A stretch of 64,000 nt of DNA. It comes from Solidesulfovibrio alcoholivorans DSM 5433. Lineage in GTDB: Bacteria > Desulfobacterota > Desulfovibrionia > Desulfovibrionales > Desulfovibrionaceae. The stretch covers positions 496,001-560,000 of the forward strand of contig NZ_JNJA01000002.1 of the NCBI RefSeq assembly GCF_000702665.1. Direction: 5' to 3'. Shown here one piece after another: positions 25,276 to 34,075 of this stretch. Under the pieces are notes generated by a model that saw only the letters and a list, made by a program, of their open reading frames with translations, was not told the DNA's origin and did not search any database. Position numbers and translations under genes: made by a program. Every line of letters starts with the position of its first letter. Position 1 is the first letter of the stretch.

Positions 25276-25321
25276 TGACAATTGCGTCAGGAAATTGACA
25301 ACCCCCGTCACCGGCTATAGA
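25276..25321 (+). promoter_or_regulatory. Putative sigma-70 promoter with two TGAC-N6/7-GTCA operators
   Basis: TTGACA at 25295-25300 and TATAGA at 25316-25321 are 15 bases apart. Two inverted repeats, TGACAATTGCGTCA (25276-25289) and TGACAACCCCCGTCA (25296-25310), lie side by side, the second overlapping the -35 box and spacer. The short spacer suggests an activated or repressed promoter for the downstream activator gene. Confidence 0.45.
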
Positions 25322-25366
25322 GCTTGAAGGAAGCCGCCAGGAACGCGGCATTTTTCCGGAGGCCAG

Positions 25367-26377
25367 ATGGAACTGATCGTTTCCGGCATGGTGGGGGAGA
25401 GCCCTTGTCTCGGCGAAGTCCTGCGCGTGCTGGCCAAGGTCGCGCCCACGGACAGCACGGTGCTCGTCACGGGCGAATCCGGCACGGGCAAGGAACTGCT
25501 CGTGCGCGCGCTGCACGCCAACAGCCGCCGGGCCGGCAAGCCCTTCGTGCCCGTCAACTGCGGGGCCATCCCCCGCGAGCTGCTCGAATCGGAACTGTTC
25601 GGCCACGAGAAGGGCGCGTTCACCTCGGCCGTGCGCACCCGCCAGGGGCGGTTCGAGCTGGCCGAGGGCGGCACCATCTTTCTCGACGAAATCGGCGAGA
25701 TGGACCTGAGCCTGCAGGTCAAGATCCTGCGCGCGCTCCAGGAAAAGGAATTCGAGCGCGTCGGCGGCGACAAGACGCTCAAGGCCGATGTGCGCATAGT
25801 GGCCGCCACCAACCGCGACCTCGAGGAAGAGGTCCGGGCCGGCCGGTTTCGCGAAGACCTCTATTACCGCTTAAACGTCATTCCGCTGCACCTGCCCCCC
25901 CTGCGCGAGCGGGGCGAGGACATTCTCCTTTTGTCCGACCATTTCCTGCGCCGCTTCTGCCGTCAGAAAAACCGCGAAACCCTGCGTTTCGCCCCGGACG
26001 CCCAGGACCTGATCCTGCGCTATCCCTGGCCGGGCAACGTACGCGAGCTCGAAAACTTCATGGAGCGTCTCTCCATCCTGTGCGAGCACGACCAGATCCA
26101 ACTTTCCGACCTGCCGCGCAAGATCCTGGACAACGCGGGCGTGGCCCCGCCGCCGTCGGTCGTCGCCGCGCCGGCGGGATTCCGCTGGCCGCGGCTGACC
26201 GACCTCGAGGAGAGGTCCATGGGGCTCAAGGAATTTTTGGACACGCTCGAGGAAAAGCTCCTGCTCGAAGCCCTGGAGCGGGCCTCGGGCGTCAAGAACC
26301 AGGCCGCGGAACTGCTCGGCATCAAGCGCACCACGCTCATCGAGAAGCTCAAGAAACGCAACCTGGCCGGCGAATGA
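25367..26377 (+). CDS. Sigma-54 activator of FleQ/FlrC type with a GAFTSA loop
   Basis: 336 residues; GGAGG lies four bases before the ATG. The AAA+ domain begins at once: Walker A GESGTGKE near 35, Walker B GGTIFLDEIGEMD near 105. There is no N-terminal receiver or other sensor domain. The sigma-54 contact loop reads GAFTSA (83-88) instead of GAFTGA. The C-terminal part (MGLKEFLDTLEEKLLLEALE, AAELLGIKRTTLIEKLKKR) resembles the FleQ/FlrC DNA-binding end. Given the flagellar gene upstream and sigma-54 flagellar promoters in the window, a flagellar master regulator is likely. This is inference, as direct targets are unproven. Confidence 0.85.
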   Translation: MELIVSGMVGESPCLGEVLRVLAKVAPTDSTVLVTGESGTGKELLVRALHANSRRAGKPFVPVNCGAIPRELLESELFGHEKGAFTSAVRTRQGRFELAEGGTIFLDEIGEMDLSLQVKILRALQEKEFERVGGDKTLKADVRIVAATNRDLEEEVRAGRFREDLYYRLNVIPLHLPPLRERGEDILLLSDHFLRRFCRQKNRETLRFAPDAQDLILRYPWPGNVRELENFMERLSILCEHDQIQLSDLPRKILDNAGVAPPPSVVAAPAGFRWPRLTDLEERSMGLKEFLDTLEEKLLLEALERASGVKNQAAELLGIKRTTLIEKLKKRNLAGE

Positions 26378-26453
26378 CCGCCGGAGGCTTCCTCCCCGCA
26401 TGTTTTCGCCTGCCCCAGGCAAGTCGAGCATGTTCCTTGCATGAGGACGCGGC

Positions 26454-29405
26454 GTGAGCCACTCCCTGTCCGCCGGCTTCCGGCTTCTCCTCCTGACGGC
26501 CCTGGCCGTCCTGCTCCCGGCAGGCGGGGTCCTTGCCCTGACCCTGTCCACGGTCAGCCGGCCGGACACGGATTCGCTCCTGCTCCAGTTCGCCAAGCCC
26601 GGCATCTATCCCCTGGTCAGCCGCACCGGCCCGGCCGAGATCAGTCTGGCCTTTCCTCCGGGCACGCTGACCCCCGAAGACAAGCCCGAAGGCGTGGACT
26701 TCGGCGCTTCCCAGTTCATCGAGGGCGTGCGCCTTGCCGGCGACACCCTGGTCGTGCGTCTGAAAACCGACGCGTTCGGCTTCGTCGGCTGGCCGCAGGG
26801 CGAGCGGGAGCTCAAGGTGCAAGTCTACCGCGATCCCGCCGGGGCCAACTGGCGGCCGCCGGCCGACGCGCAAAACGCGCAGACCACCTATCCACCCCGG
26901 GACGAAACGCCGGCGCAACAGCCCGCCGCCGCCCTCAAGCTCCCTGTCACGCCGCCCAACAACAAGCCCGGCCCCCTGGAACTGCCACCGCTGCCGTCGT
27001 CGCTCGGCCAGGGCGGCGCCGCACCGGCCGCGCCTGCCGGGGCGGCGCCTGGCGCGCAAAAGGCCGGGGATGCCAAAGAACCGTTTTACGCCGTGCCCTA
27101 TTCGTTGCGGGCCACGGCCATGCACGTTTCGCCCGAGAAATCCCCGACCCTGCGTCCCACCGGCATGGAGCCGCTGACCCCGCCGTCGGCGCGCGCGCCA
27201 TCCGTGGGCGGCGACATGCCCGTCGTCGCCCAGGGCGGCAGCGGGGCAGGGGAGTACCGCGTCAAATTGCCGCCGATTCCGCCGGCCGTGGCCGCCGCCG
27301 GCGAGGCGCGCGGGGCCGTGACCCCGCCGCCTGCGGCTGCGCCTGCCGCCGCAGCGGCTCCTGCGGCCGGCGCGGACGCCAAGCCCGCGGCCGTGGCCGA
27401 GGCCCCGACGAAAAAGCCCGAGGACGCCATCCCGCCGCCCAAGGAAGAGGACCACGACGCCAACACCCTCGTCGCCGCCCAGGCCGAAAAGTTGGCCGGC
27501 AACTACGACGCGGCCATCACCATGATGTCGGACCTGAAAAAGAAGTCCGACCTGTCCAAGGACGTGCGCGAGGAGACGCTGCATTCCCTGGCCGCGACGC
27601 TGCTCGACAAGTATCGGGAAGAGCCGGCCGCGCATTACGACGAGATCCAGGGCGCGCTGCTCGAGGCGGTCAACGCCAACACCGATTCCTTCCGCGTGCC
27701 CGAGGCCATGCTGCACCTCGGCATGCTCAACTTGCGTGCCGGCAACATCCCCGAGGCCAAGGGCTATTTCAATGTGTTGCGCAAGAAATACCCTTCGGAC
27801 GCCAACGTGCCGCTGATCAACTTTTACTGGGGCGAATACTATTTCGATCGCGGCGATTTCAAGAAGGCGGCCGAGGAGTACCAGACGCTCATCGAGAAGT
27901 TCCCCGAGAGCAAGTACGTGCGCGAAGGCGCGATGGGTCTGGCCAAGACCCTGGTCCGCCTGGGGCGTTACAAGGAAGCGGCCCAGATCGCCGACTACAT
28001 CAACAAGCGCTGGCCGCGCTACTATGTGGAATTTCCGCAAATCCTGCGCATCGAGGGCGACATCGCCTTCAAGAACGGCGACATGAAAAAGGCCCGCGAC
28101 GACTACATGCTCTTTTACAACATGACGCCCAAGGTCAAGGACGAGGACCTCGTCCTTTCGCGCCTGGGCGACATCTACGCCAAGCTCGGCAACCGGCCGG
28201 CGGCCGTGGATTTCTACAACATGGCCGTCAAGGACTACCCCGACGCCGAGGGCGGGCTGATTGCCAAGATGCGCCTGGCCGAGCAGGGCGTCCACGACCA
28301 GCCGACCATCTCCGAGATGTTCTCGCTGTTCGACAAGCCGGCCTACGGCAGCCCCGAGGACATCTACGAGGGCATCATCCGCGACCACCCCAACAGCCCC
28401 CTGGCTCCGCTGGCGCAGATCAAGCTGGCCATGTGGCTGCTCTACCGCCAGAACTATCCCGACAGCCTCAAGGCGGCGGCGCGCTACCTGGAGCGCTATC
28501 CCAAAAGCGAGCTCGCGCCCAAGGCCGAGGAAGTGGCGATCGCGGCCTTCGAGAAGATGGCCGGCGACCTCATCGCCCACAAGGACTACGCGCGGCTCGT
28601 GGCCGCCTACCGCGACAACCCGATCCTCGCCGCCAACAGGGGCATGCTTTCGGACCAGACCCGCCTGGGGCTGGCCCTGGCCTATCTGCGCACGGGCAAG
28701 ACCCGCGACGCCCTGGCCGAGGCCCTGCCCTACATCGGCCCGCGCGAGAACGACAACGGCATGATGGCCCTGACCATGGCCATGGGCATCTACGAGGACG
28801 AGCGTTCCTGGCGCGACGTGGTGGAACTGGCGCGCAAGGTGCAATCCTGGAAGTTCGGCGCGACCCAGCGCCGCCGCCTGGAATACGTCGTGGCCCAGGC
28901 GCTCGAGAACCTCGGCGAATCGGACCGGGCCATGACCATCTGGCGCAAGCTCGCCGGGGACCAGGCCCTGGAGTCGGGCAAGCGCTGCTACGCCATGTAC
29001 TTCATGGCCCGCGCGTCCATGGCGCAAAAGGACTTCGCCAAGGCCGAACTCTATGCCGGCGAGGCCGCCTTCATGTTCAAGGAGTCCGGGCAGGACCCGG
29101 ACAAGCGCAAGGCCGCGCTCAACATCCTCGTCGAATCCACCCGGGCGCAGGGGCAGTTCCCCAAGGCCCTCAAATGGGCCCGGGAGTACGCGGACATGTG
29201 CAAGGAGGGCGACGACGACTGGGCGTCCAACCGCCTGCGCGAGGCCGCCATCCTGCGCGCCATGGGCGACATGGACGGCTGGCGCAAGACGCTGGTCGCC
29301 ATGCGCGACGCCGCCCCCGATTCCCTCTACGGCCGCATGGCCGCCTCGGACCTGGCCACGAACGGCCTGGAAAGCCGCCTCAACGCCCTGACCCAGCCGC
29401 AGTAG
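26454..29405 (+). CDS. Large exported TPR-repeat protein
   Basis: 983 residues from a GTG with GAGGA upstream. A signal peptide (LLLLTALAVLLPAGGVLALT) is followed by a beta-rich domain (about 30-125) and a Pro/Ala-rich linker (about 130-335). A long array of tetratricopeptide-like helical hairpins runs to the end (LGMLNLRAGNIPEAKGYFNVL, YYFDRGDFKKAAEEYQTLIEKFP and similar). Such proteins scaffold envelope complexes. It lies 76 bases after the FleQ-like gene on the same strand, and a link to motility or envelope assembly is only suggested by position. No enzyme motif seen. Confidence 0.75.
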   Translation: MSHSLSAGFRLLLLTALAVLLPAGGVLALTLSTVSRPDTDSLLLQFAKPGIYPLVSRTGPAEISLAFPPGTLTPEDKPEGVDFGASQFIEGVRLAGDTLVVRLKTDAFGFVGWPQGERELKVQVYRDPAGANWRPPADAQNAQTTYPPRDETPAQQPAAALKLPVTPPNNKPGPLELPPLPSSLGQGGAAPAAPAGAAPGAQKAGDAKEPFYAVPYSLRATAMHVSPEKSPTLRPTGMEPLTPPSARAPSVGGDMPVVAQGGSGAGEYRVKLPPIPPAVAAAGEARGAVTPPPAAAPAAAAAPAAGADAKPAAVAEAPTKKPEDAIPPPKEEDHDANTLVAAQAEKLAGNYDAAITMMSDLKKKSDLSKDVREETLHSLAATLLDKYREEPAAHYDEIQGALLEAVNANTDSFRVPEAMLHLGMLNLRAGNIPEAKGYFNVLRKKYPSDANVPLINFYWGEYYFDRGDFKKAAEEYQTLIEKFPESKYVREGAMGLAKTLVRLGRYKEAAQIADYINKRWPRYYVEFPQILRIEGDIAFKNGDMKKARDDYMLFYNMTPKVKDEDLVLSRLGDIYAKLGNRPAAVDFYNMAVKDYPDAEGGLIAKMRLAEQGVHDQPTISEMFSLFDKPAYGSPEDIYEGIIRDHPNSPLAPLAQIKLAMWLLYRQNYPDSLKAAARYLERYPKSELAPKAEEVAIAAFEKMAGDLIAHKDYARLVAAYRDNPILAANRGMLSDQTRLGLALAYLRTGKTRDALAEALPYIGPRENDNGMMALTMAMGIYEDERSWRDVVELARKVQSWKFGATQRRRLEYVVAQALENLGESDRAMTIWRKLAGDQALESGKRCYAMYFMARASMAQKDFAKAELYAGEAAFMFKESGQDPDKRKAALNILVESTRAQGQFPKALKWAREYADMCKEGDDDWASNRLREAAILRAMGDMDGWRKTLVAMRDAAPDSLYGRMAASDLATNGLESRLNALTQPQ

Positions 29406-29502
29406 CGCGCGTGGCGCGCCGTCTTGTCAACGCGCCCCGAAGCGGGCTACAGTCCGCATGCTGGCCCCTTGTCCTTCCCCGGGCCGGCAAGGAGACGCTG
29501 CC

Positions 29503-30345
29503 GTGACGCGCGATGCCCGTTCCCCCGATCCCGCCCTCGTCCGCGCCCCGGTCGTGGCCGGCCGGTTCTATCCCGGCTCGGCCAAGGCCCTGGCGCGCGA
29601 CGTCGCGGGCTACCTCGCCGGGGCCGACCCCGAACTGGCCGGCCCGGCGCTGTTGTGCATGGTTCCCCACGCCGGCTACGTGTTTTCCGGCGGGGTGGCC
29701 GGCCGGACGCTCGGCGCGGCCGAGCTCCCGGACACGCTGCTGCTGCTTGGCCCCAACCACACCGGCCTTGGCGCGCGTCTGGCCGTATGGCCGGGCGGGG
29801 CCTGGGAGATTCCGGGTGCGACGGTGCCGGTGGCGGAGGCGCTCGCCAAGGAACTGCTCGAAGCCGCGCCGCGCCTTACTGCGGACCGCGCCGCGCATCT
29901 CGGCGAGCATTCGCTCGAGGTCGTGCTGCCGTTTCTTTTTGCCCGAAACCCCGCCGTACGCATCGTGCCCGTGGCCGTGGCCGAACCCGACCCCGCCGTA
30001 TTGGCCGAGGTGGGCAAGGCCGTGGCCGAGACGCTGCGCCGCGGCGGGCAACCCGTCGGCATCGTGGTCAGTTCGGACATGAGCCACTACGTGTCCCATG
30101 AAGCGGCCAAGCGCCGGGACGCCCTGGCGCTCTCCCGCGTCCTCGCCCTCGATCCGCGCGGGCTGTGCGAGGTGGTGCGCCGGGAGGGCATCACCATGTG
30201 CGGCGTGCTGCCCATGGCGCTCGGGCTTTTTACTGCCCTGGAGCTCGGCGCGCGCGAGGCGTTCCTTGCGGCCTACGCCACCTCCGGCGAGGTCACGGGC
30301 GACATGGAGCAGGTGGTGGGCTACGCCGGAGTGCTCGTGCGCTGA
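29503..30345 (+). CDS. amrB: AmmeMemoRadiSam system protein B (MEMO1 family)
   Basis: 280 residues from a GTG with AAGGAG upstream. The MEMO signature is clear: VAGRFYPGSAKAL near the start, MVPHAGYVFSGGVAGRTLG, LLGPNHTGLGAR, GEHSLEVVLPFL and VVSSDMSHYVS. The conserved His, Asp and Cys (TMCGVLPM) form the non-haem metal site related to extradiol dioxygenases. The family co-occurs with AmmeCR1 and a radical-SAM enzyme; neither is adjacent here. The biochemical role is not settled in the family. Confidence 0.92.
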   Translation: MTRDARSPDPALVRAPVVAGRFYPGSAKALARDVAGYLAGADPELAGPALLCMVPHAGYVFSGGVAGRTLGAAELPDTLLLLGPNHTGLGARLAVWPGGAWEIPGATVPVAEALAKELLEAAPRLTADRAAHLGEHSLEVVLPFLFARNPAVRIVPVAVAEPDPAVLAEVGKAVAETLRRGGQPVGIVVSSDMSHYVSHEAAKRRDALALSRVLALDPRGLCEVVRREGITMCGVLPMALGLFTALELGAREAFLAAYATSGEVTGDMEQVVGYAGVLVR

Positions 30346-30375
30346 CGGAAACCGACAAACCAGAGGAGACGACGT

Positions 30376-31011
30376 ATGCGTAAACGCCTTGCCGCCGTAC
30401 TCGTGTTTGTTACCGTGTGTTTCCCCGCCGCCGCGCTGGCCCAGTTCGGGCTGTTGCAACAAGGCATCGACGCCGTGACCGCCGGGAAAAAGTCCGCCGC
30501 GCCATCTGCCGGGGGCGCGAGTGCCGCCCCGGGAGCCGCAGCCGGAACCCTGGCCAGGGACACCACCTATAAAAACGCGGCCCGCAATTTCGAGTTCACC
30601 GTCCCCGCCGGCTGGAAGCTCGAAAACGGCGACCCGGGCAGCGAATCCGTGCTGTTCATGAAGCCCGGCACGACGTGGTCCTTCCAGTTCCACATCGAGC
30701 AGATGGTGCCGAGCTTCCCGCGCAAGGCGTCGGTGGACGCGTCGCTCAAGCAGGCCAAGGAAATGGTGACCATCAAGAAGTACCAGGAGGCGCGCCGCCG
30801 CGACGACGGCAACCCCAAAACGAAGTGCGGCGTCATCGGCTGGGAGATCACCGAAGCGCCCCAGAAAAACGATTACGAACGTATCATCTGGCAGGCCTAC
30901 GACGGCGAGAACTTCTACATGAACTTCATGGCGGCCAGCGAAAACAAGGACTTCGAGACCGCACGGGCCACCCTGCGCCAGATTATGGACTCCATCCGCT
31001 TCTGCCGTTAG
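30376..31011 (+). CDS. Exported PsbP-like protein
   Basis: 211 residues. A Sec signal peptide (MRKRLAAVLVFVTVCFPAAALA) precedes an Ala/Gly/Ser linker and a compact domain (NFEFTVPAGWKLENGD, TTWSFQFHIEQMVPSFP, QAYDGENFYMNFMAASENKDF). The same fold type as the lipoprotein at 23937 is suggested by the GW-K/V pattern of the first strand. Function unknown. It lies 30 bases after amrB and 50 bases before the next lipoprotein gene. Confidence 0.7.
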   Translation: MRKRLAAVLVFVTVCFPAAALAQFGLLQQGIDAVTAGKKSAAPSAGGASAAPGAAAGTLARDTTYKNAARNFEFTVPAGWKLENGDPGSESVLFMKPGTTWSFQFHIEQMVPSFPRKASVDASLKQAKEMVTIKKYQEARRRDDGNPKTKCGVIGWEITEAPQKNDYERIIWQAYDGENFYMNFMAASENKDFETARATLRQIMDSIRFCR

Positions 31012-31061
31012 GATCGCCCGCAATTCGGCCCCGTGCCGCAGCCTTGGAAAAAGAGGAAACA

Positions 31062-31811
31062 ATGAAGCGCATGCCCCGCCTGACCACCGGAAGCGGCCGT
31101 TTGGCCGCGCTCGTTCTCGCAACCGTAATGCTGTCGTCCTGCGCGGTCTACACGCCGCCGCAGCCGCAGATGGGCGCGGTGGAAAATCCCTCCGTCCTGC
31201 CCGGCGCCGTGCGCACGGCCGAATGGGATATCGGAGCCACCCCCTACACTTGGCAGGGACAGGGGCTCAACTATTACGCGGCCGGCCTGTACCCGGTCCT
31301 CCTGCTTTTTAACAACCACTCGAACCGCTATCCGGTCATCTATGCCCAGGAGTGCCGGGGCATCGGCGTCAACGGCGCGGAATACCCGCCGTATTCGATG
31401 GAGCAGGCCGCAGAGGTGGTGTTCGCCTCCACGGCTTATCAGAAAAGCGCCGAAGCGGCGGTTGTCGGCGGCCTGACCGGTGCGGCCGTGGGTGCGGGCC
31501 TTGGGGCGCTTATCGGCTCGGCCTTCAACCACGGCTGGGGCGCGGGCCCTGGAGCGCTCATCGGCGCGGGCGCGGGCGCCATCGGCGGCGCGGCTCTTTC
31601 CCAGCGGCCGACCATGGAGCAGTACCGCGCCTCCCTGTACCAGGAGATGAGCACCTATGCCTGGCGGCCCTCGCCCATCGCGCCCGGCGCGCTGGTACCC
31701 GGCTACCTCTACTTCCCGGCCAACCTCGGCATCCATTCCGTGCGCGTGGTCCTGCGCGTGGACGGCGCCATGCAGACCTTTATCGTGCCCGTCAGTCAGG
31801 CCGCCTGGTAG
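31062..31811 (+). CDS. Outer-membrane-type lipoprotein with glycine zipper
   Basis: 249 residues. Signal peptide with lipobox LSSCAVY (lipid-modified Cys27). After an Asn/Tyr-rich globular part comes a glycine-zipper hairpin (about 142-180, GGLTGAAVGAGLGALIG and GALIGAGAGAIGGAA), which typically inserts in membranes. A beta-rich end (YLYFPANLGIHSVRVVLRV) follows. The ATG at 31062 follows AAGAGGAA. Function unknown, envelope role likely. A strong terminator follows. Confidence 0.75.
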   Translation: MKRMPRLTTGSGRLAALVLATVMLSSCAVYTPPQPQMGAVENPSVLPGAVRTAEWDIGATPYTWQGQGLNYYAAGLYPVLLLFNNHSNRYPVIYAQECRGIGVNGAEYPPYSMEQAAEVVFASTAYQKSAEAAVVGGLTGAAVGAGLGALIGSAFNHGWGAGPGALIGAGAGAIGGAALSQRPTMEQYRASLYQEMSTYAWRPSPIAPGALVPGYLYFPANLGIHSVRVVLRVDGAMQTFIVPVSQAAW

Positions 31812-31833
31812 GCGGCGCGGCCGCGACCTGTAC

Positions 31834-31871
31834 GCCGGCCTCCGGACGCGTCCGGGGGCCGGCATTTTTTT
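31834..31871 (+). terminator. Rho-independent terminator
   Basis: GCCGGCCTCCGGA pairs with TCCGGGGGCCGGC (one bulge) and is followed by ATTTTTTT. It ends the lipoprotein transcript. Confidence 0.9.
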
Positions 31872-31975
31872 GCGCCGGCGTCCGGACGGCGTTCCCGGAA
31901 AAATATATTCGCCTCCCGCGTGGTGCGGATGAAACGTCCGGGCGTCTCGCTGCGACTGAAACGCGAGACACCACC

Positions 31976-34021
31976 ATGCACATCCTCCCACACCTTTCCG
32001 TCCCTCGCAACGCGTCCCTTGTTGGCTTTGTCGCCGCCGCCTGCCTGATCGGCCTGTGGACGAGCCTCGTCCCCCTGCTCGGCGCGGACGGCTCCCGCCT
32101 GCCCGGCGATCTCATCGACAGCCGGTTCATCGGCTACGTGCTGGAGCACGGCTGGCTGTGGCTGACCGGGCATGAGGCGGGGTTCTGGAGCGCACCGTTT
32201 TATTATCCCATGACGCGGACCCTGGCCCTGTCCGACAACATGGCCGGCGCGCTCCCCCTCTACGCCCTTGTCCGCAGCTTTTCCCCCACGCCGGAGCAGG
32301 CCATGGTCTGGTTCCTGGTTCTGTGCTTCGGGCTCAACTGGAGCGCGGCGATCATGATGGCGCGAGGCTTCGGCGCGAGCCTTGGGGCGTCGGTCGTGGC
32401 CGCGTATCCCGTCGTTGGCGGCATGACTATCGCCGCCCAGGCCATGCATCCGCAGTATCTGCTGCTCTATCCCGTGCTGCTGGCGTTTTGGCTGCTCGGC
32501 CGGTTCCTGCTCGCGCCCGATGCCGGGCGCGCCGCCATGCTGGCCCTTGGCGCGACGCTGCTCGCCCTGACGTCTTATTACTACGCCGTGTTCTTCCTGC
32601 TGATGGCTGTCGTGGCCGCCGCCCTGCAAGCGCTAAGCGACCGGGGGCGGTACGGCGCAGGCCTGCGGGCATTTCGTTTCTCCCCCTCGTCCTTGGCGAC
32701 GCTCGCGGCCTGTCTGCTCCTTCTGGCGTGCAATTATCAGCCGTATTTCATGGAGAGTCTGGAAACGGGGCCCTGGCCGACGGCGATGACCAGGGGGTTG
32801 TCGCCGAGCCTTGCAGGGCTGGTTGCGCCGCCGCCGGGCAGCTTCGCCTGGGGCTGGTTGGAAGGGCTGACGCGCGTCGGTTCCGAGGGGCATCTGTTTG
32901 CGGGCTTTTTTCCCCTGGCCGGACTGGCCTGCGGCTGCTTTCTGCTGTGGCGGCGTCCGGACAGGCAGGGCGCGCTGGCCGGCGCGCTGGCCGTGGCGGC
33001 GGCAGCGGTCTGCGTGCTTTTTCTCGACATCTGGGGGACGGCCAGCCCGTTGCGCCACGTGCCGGGACTTGCCGCGCTGCGTGTGACAACGCGGGTGACG
33101 GTGGTGGCTCTGCCGTGTTTTGCCGTCTGCCTGGCCCTTTGTCTCGACCGCGTCCTGCGCAGCTTTGCGCCGGCGCGCCGGGGCTTGATGCTGGTTGCGC
33201 TTCTGGGGCTCGTCGTCACGGACCAGTATGTCGCGCCCCAGGCCTACCCGAGCCACGCCTGGGCTCCGGCCCGGGAGCGGGTGACAGCCCTGGCCGCGCG
33301 CGTCCCGGCCGATGCCGCCGTCATCTACGTCGATCCGGCCGTTTCCATGGACGATCCCGGCTACTGGGCCGTGCATGTCGACGCCATGCTCGCAGCGCAG
33401 CGCCTGGGCAAGGCCACCTACAACGGCTACACGAGCTGGCTGCCGCCCGTGCTCGGGCTTTTCTACGCCAGGGACACCTGCGGCAGCCTCGACGCCTGGC
33501 GCAACGTGGCCGCCGCGCTCTACCGGCCCGGTGCGGACAGGGCGGCGCTCTACGCGGATTCGGCTTTCCTCGGGCGGCTGCAATGCCCTGTCGATCCGGC
33601 TGCCCTGGAGATTCCCCAGGGGCGTCACCAGGGACCCCTGCCGGCAGGCGAGCGCCGGGCCGATGTGCGGGCCGTGGCCGCGTTCGATCCGGGCAGCCGT
33701 CGACTCCGGGTCGATGCCGTTGTCCGCAACCTGGGCGGCAGCTCCCTGTACGGCCTGGGCGATTTCTCCCACCAGGGCGCGGTGTTCCTGATGGCCGGCG
33801 TCTATGACGGCCAGGGCAGGCGGACCGAGGTCCCGTTGGGACGCCTCGAGCATGCGATAGGCCCCGGCGCGACGCTGGCCCAGCGCGGCGAGGCGCAGTT
33901 GCCGCCCGGCCTCGAACCCTGGCGGGTCGAGGCGTTCCTGGTCCAAGCGCCGGATGGGGCGTTTTCGGGGCCGCCCGAGCGCGCGGCTCCCGTCACGGTC
34001 TGCGTCGGTTGCGTGCAATGA
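31976..34021 (+). CDS. Large polytopic membrane protein, possible GT-C type glycosyltransferase
   Basis: 681 residues. About eleven hydrophobic helices fill residues 15-420, followed by a soluble C-terminal region of about 260 residues. The first large loop carries LPGDLIDSRFIGYVLEHG (Asp45, Asp48), the position of the catalytic acidic residues in GT-C glycosyltransferases and YfhO-like proteins. That functional call is tentative. Another loop has MTRTLALSDNMAG. The start ATG at 31976 has only a weak ribosome site. It is monocistronic between two strong terminators. Confidence 0.6.
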   Translation: MHILPHLSVPRNASLVGFVAAACLIGLWTSLVPLLGADGSRLPGDLIDSRFIGYVLEHGWLWLTGHEAGFWSAPFYYPMTRTLALSDNMAGALPLYALVRSFSPTPEQAMVWFLVLCFGLNWSAAIMMARGFGASLGASVVAAYPVVGGMTIAAQAMHPQYLLLYPVLLAFWLLGRFLLAPDAGRAAMLALGATLLALTSYYYAVFFLLMAVVAAALQALSDRGRYGAGLRAFRFSPSSLATLAACLLLLACNYQPYFMESLETGPWPTAMTRGLSPSLAGLVAPPPGSFAWGWLEGLTRVGSEGHLFAGFFPLAGLACGCFLLWRRPDRQGALAGALAVAAAAVCVLFLDIWGTASPLRHVPGLAALRVTTRVTVVALPCFAVCLALCLDRVLRSFAPARRGLMLVALLGLVVTDQYVAPQAYPSHAWAPARERVTALAARVPADAAVIYVDPAVSMDDPGYWAVHVDAMLAAQRLGKATYNGYTSWLPPVLGLFYARDTCGSLDAWRNVAAALYRPGADRAALYADSAFLGRLQCPVDPAALEIPQGRHQGPLPAGERRADVRAVAAFDPGSRRLRVDAVVRNLGGSSLYGLGDFSHQGAVFLMAGVYDGQGRRTEVPLGRLEHAIGPGATLAQRGEAQLPPGLEPWRVEAFLVQAPDGAFSGPPERAAPVTVCVGCVQ

Positions 34022-34022
34022 A

Positions 34023-34055
34023 AAAGGGCCCCCTGGCGGGGGCCCTTTCATTTTT
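34023..34055. terminator. Bidirectional terminator between convergent genes
   Basis: AAAGGGCCCCC pairs with GGGGGCCCTTT, with T-rich tails on both strands (CATTTTT on plus, TTTTTC on minus). It serves both the membrane protein gene and the pnp operon. Confidence 0.92.
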
Positions 34056-34075
34056 CGTTGGGTCGAGGCGGGTTG

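Noticed and set aside
26378-26388. CCGCCGGAGGC after the FleQ-like stop as another repeat copy
   Set aside because: Only the 11-base tail is present, without GGTCC or the paired stem. GGAGG-containing strings of this kind also occur as ordinary ribosome sites (for example before flgL).
26349-29027. 892-codon minus-strand open frame opposite the TPR protein gene
   Set aside because: Same artefact; the plus strand has a signal peptide and TPR repeats.
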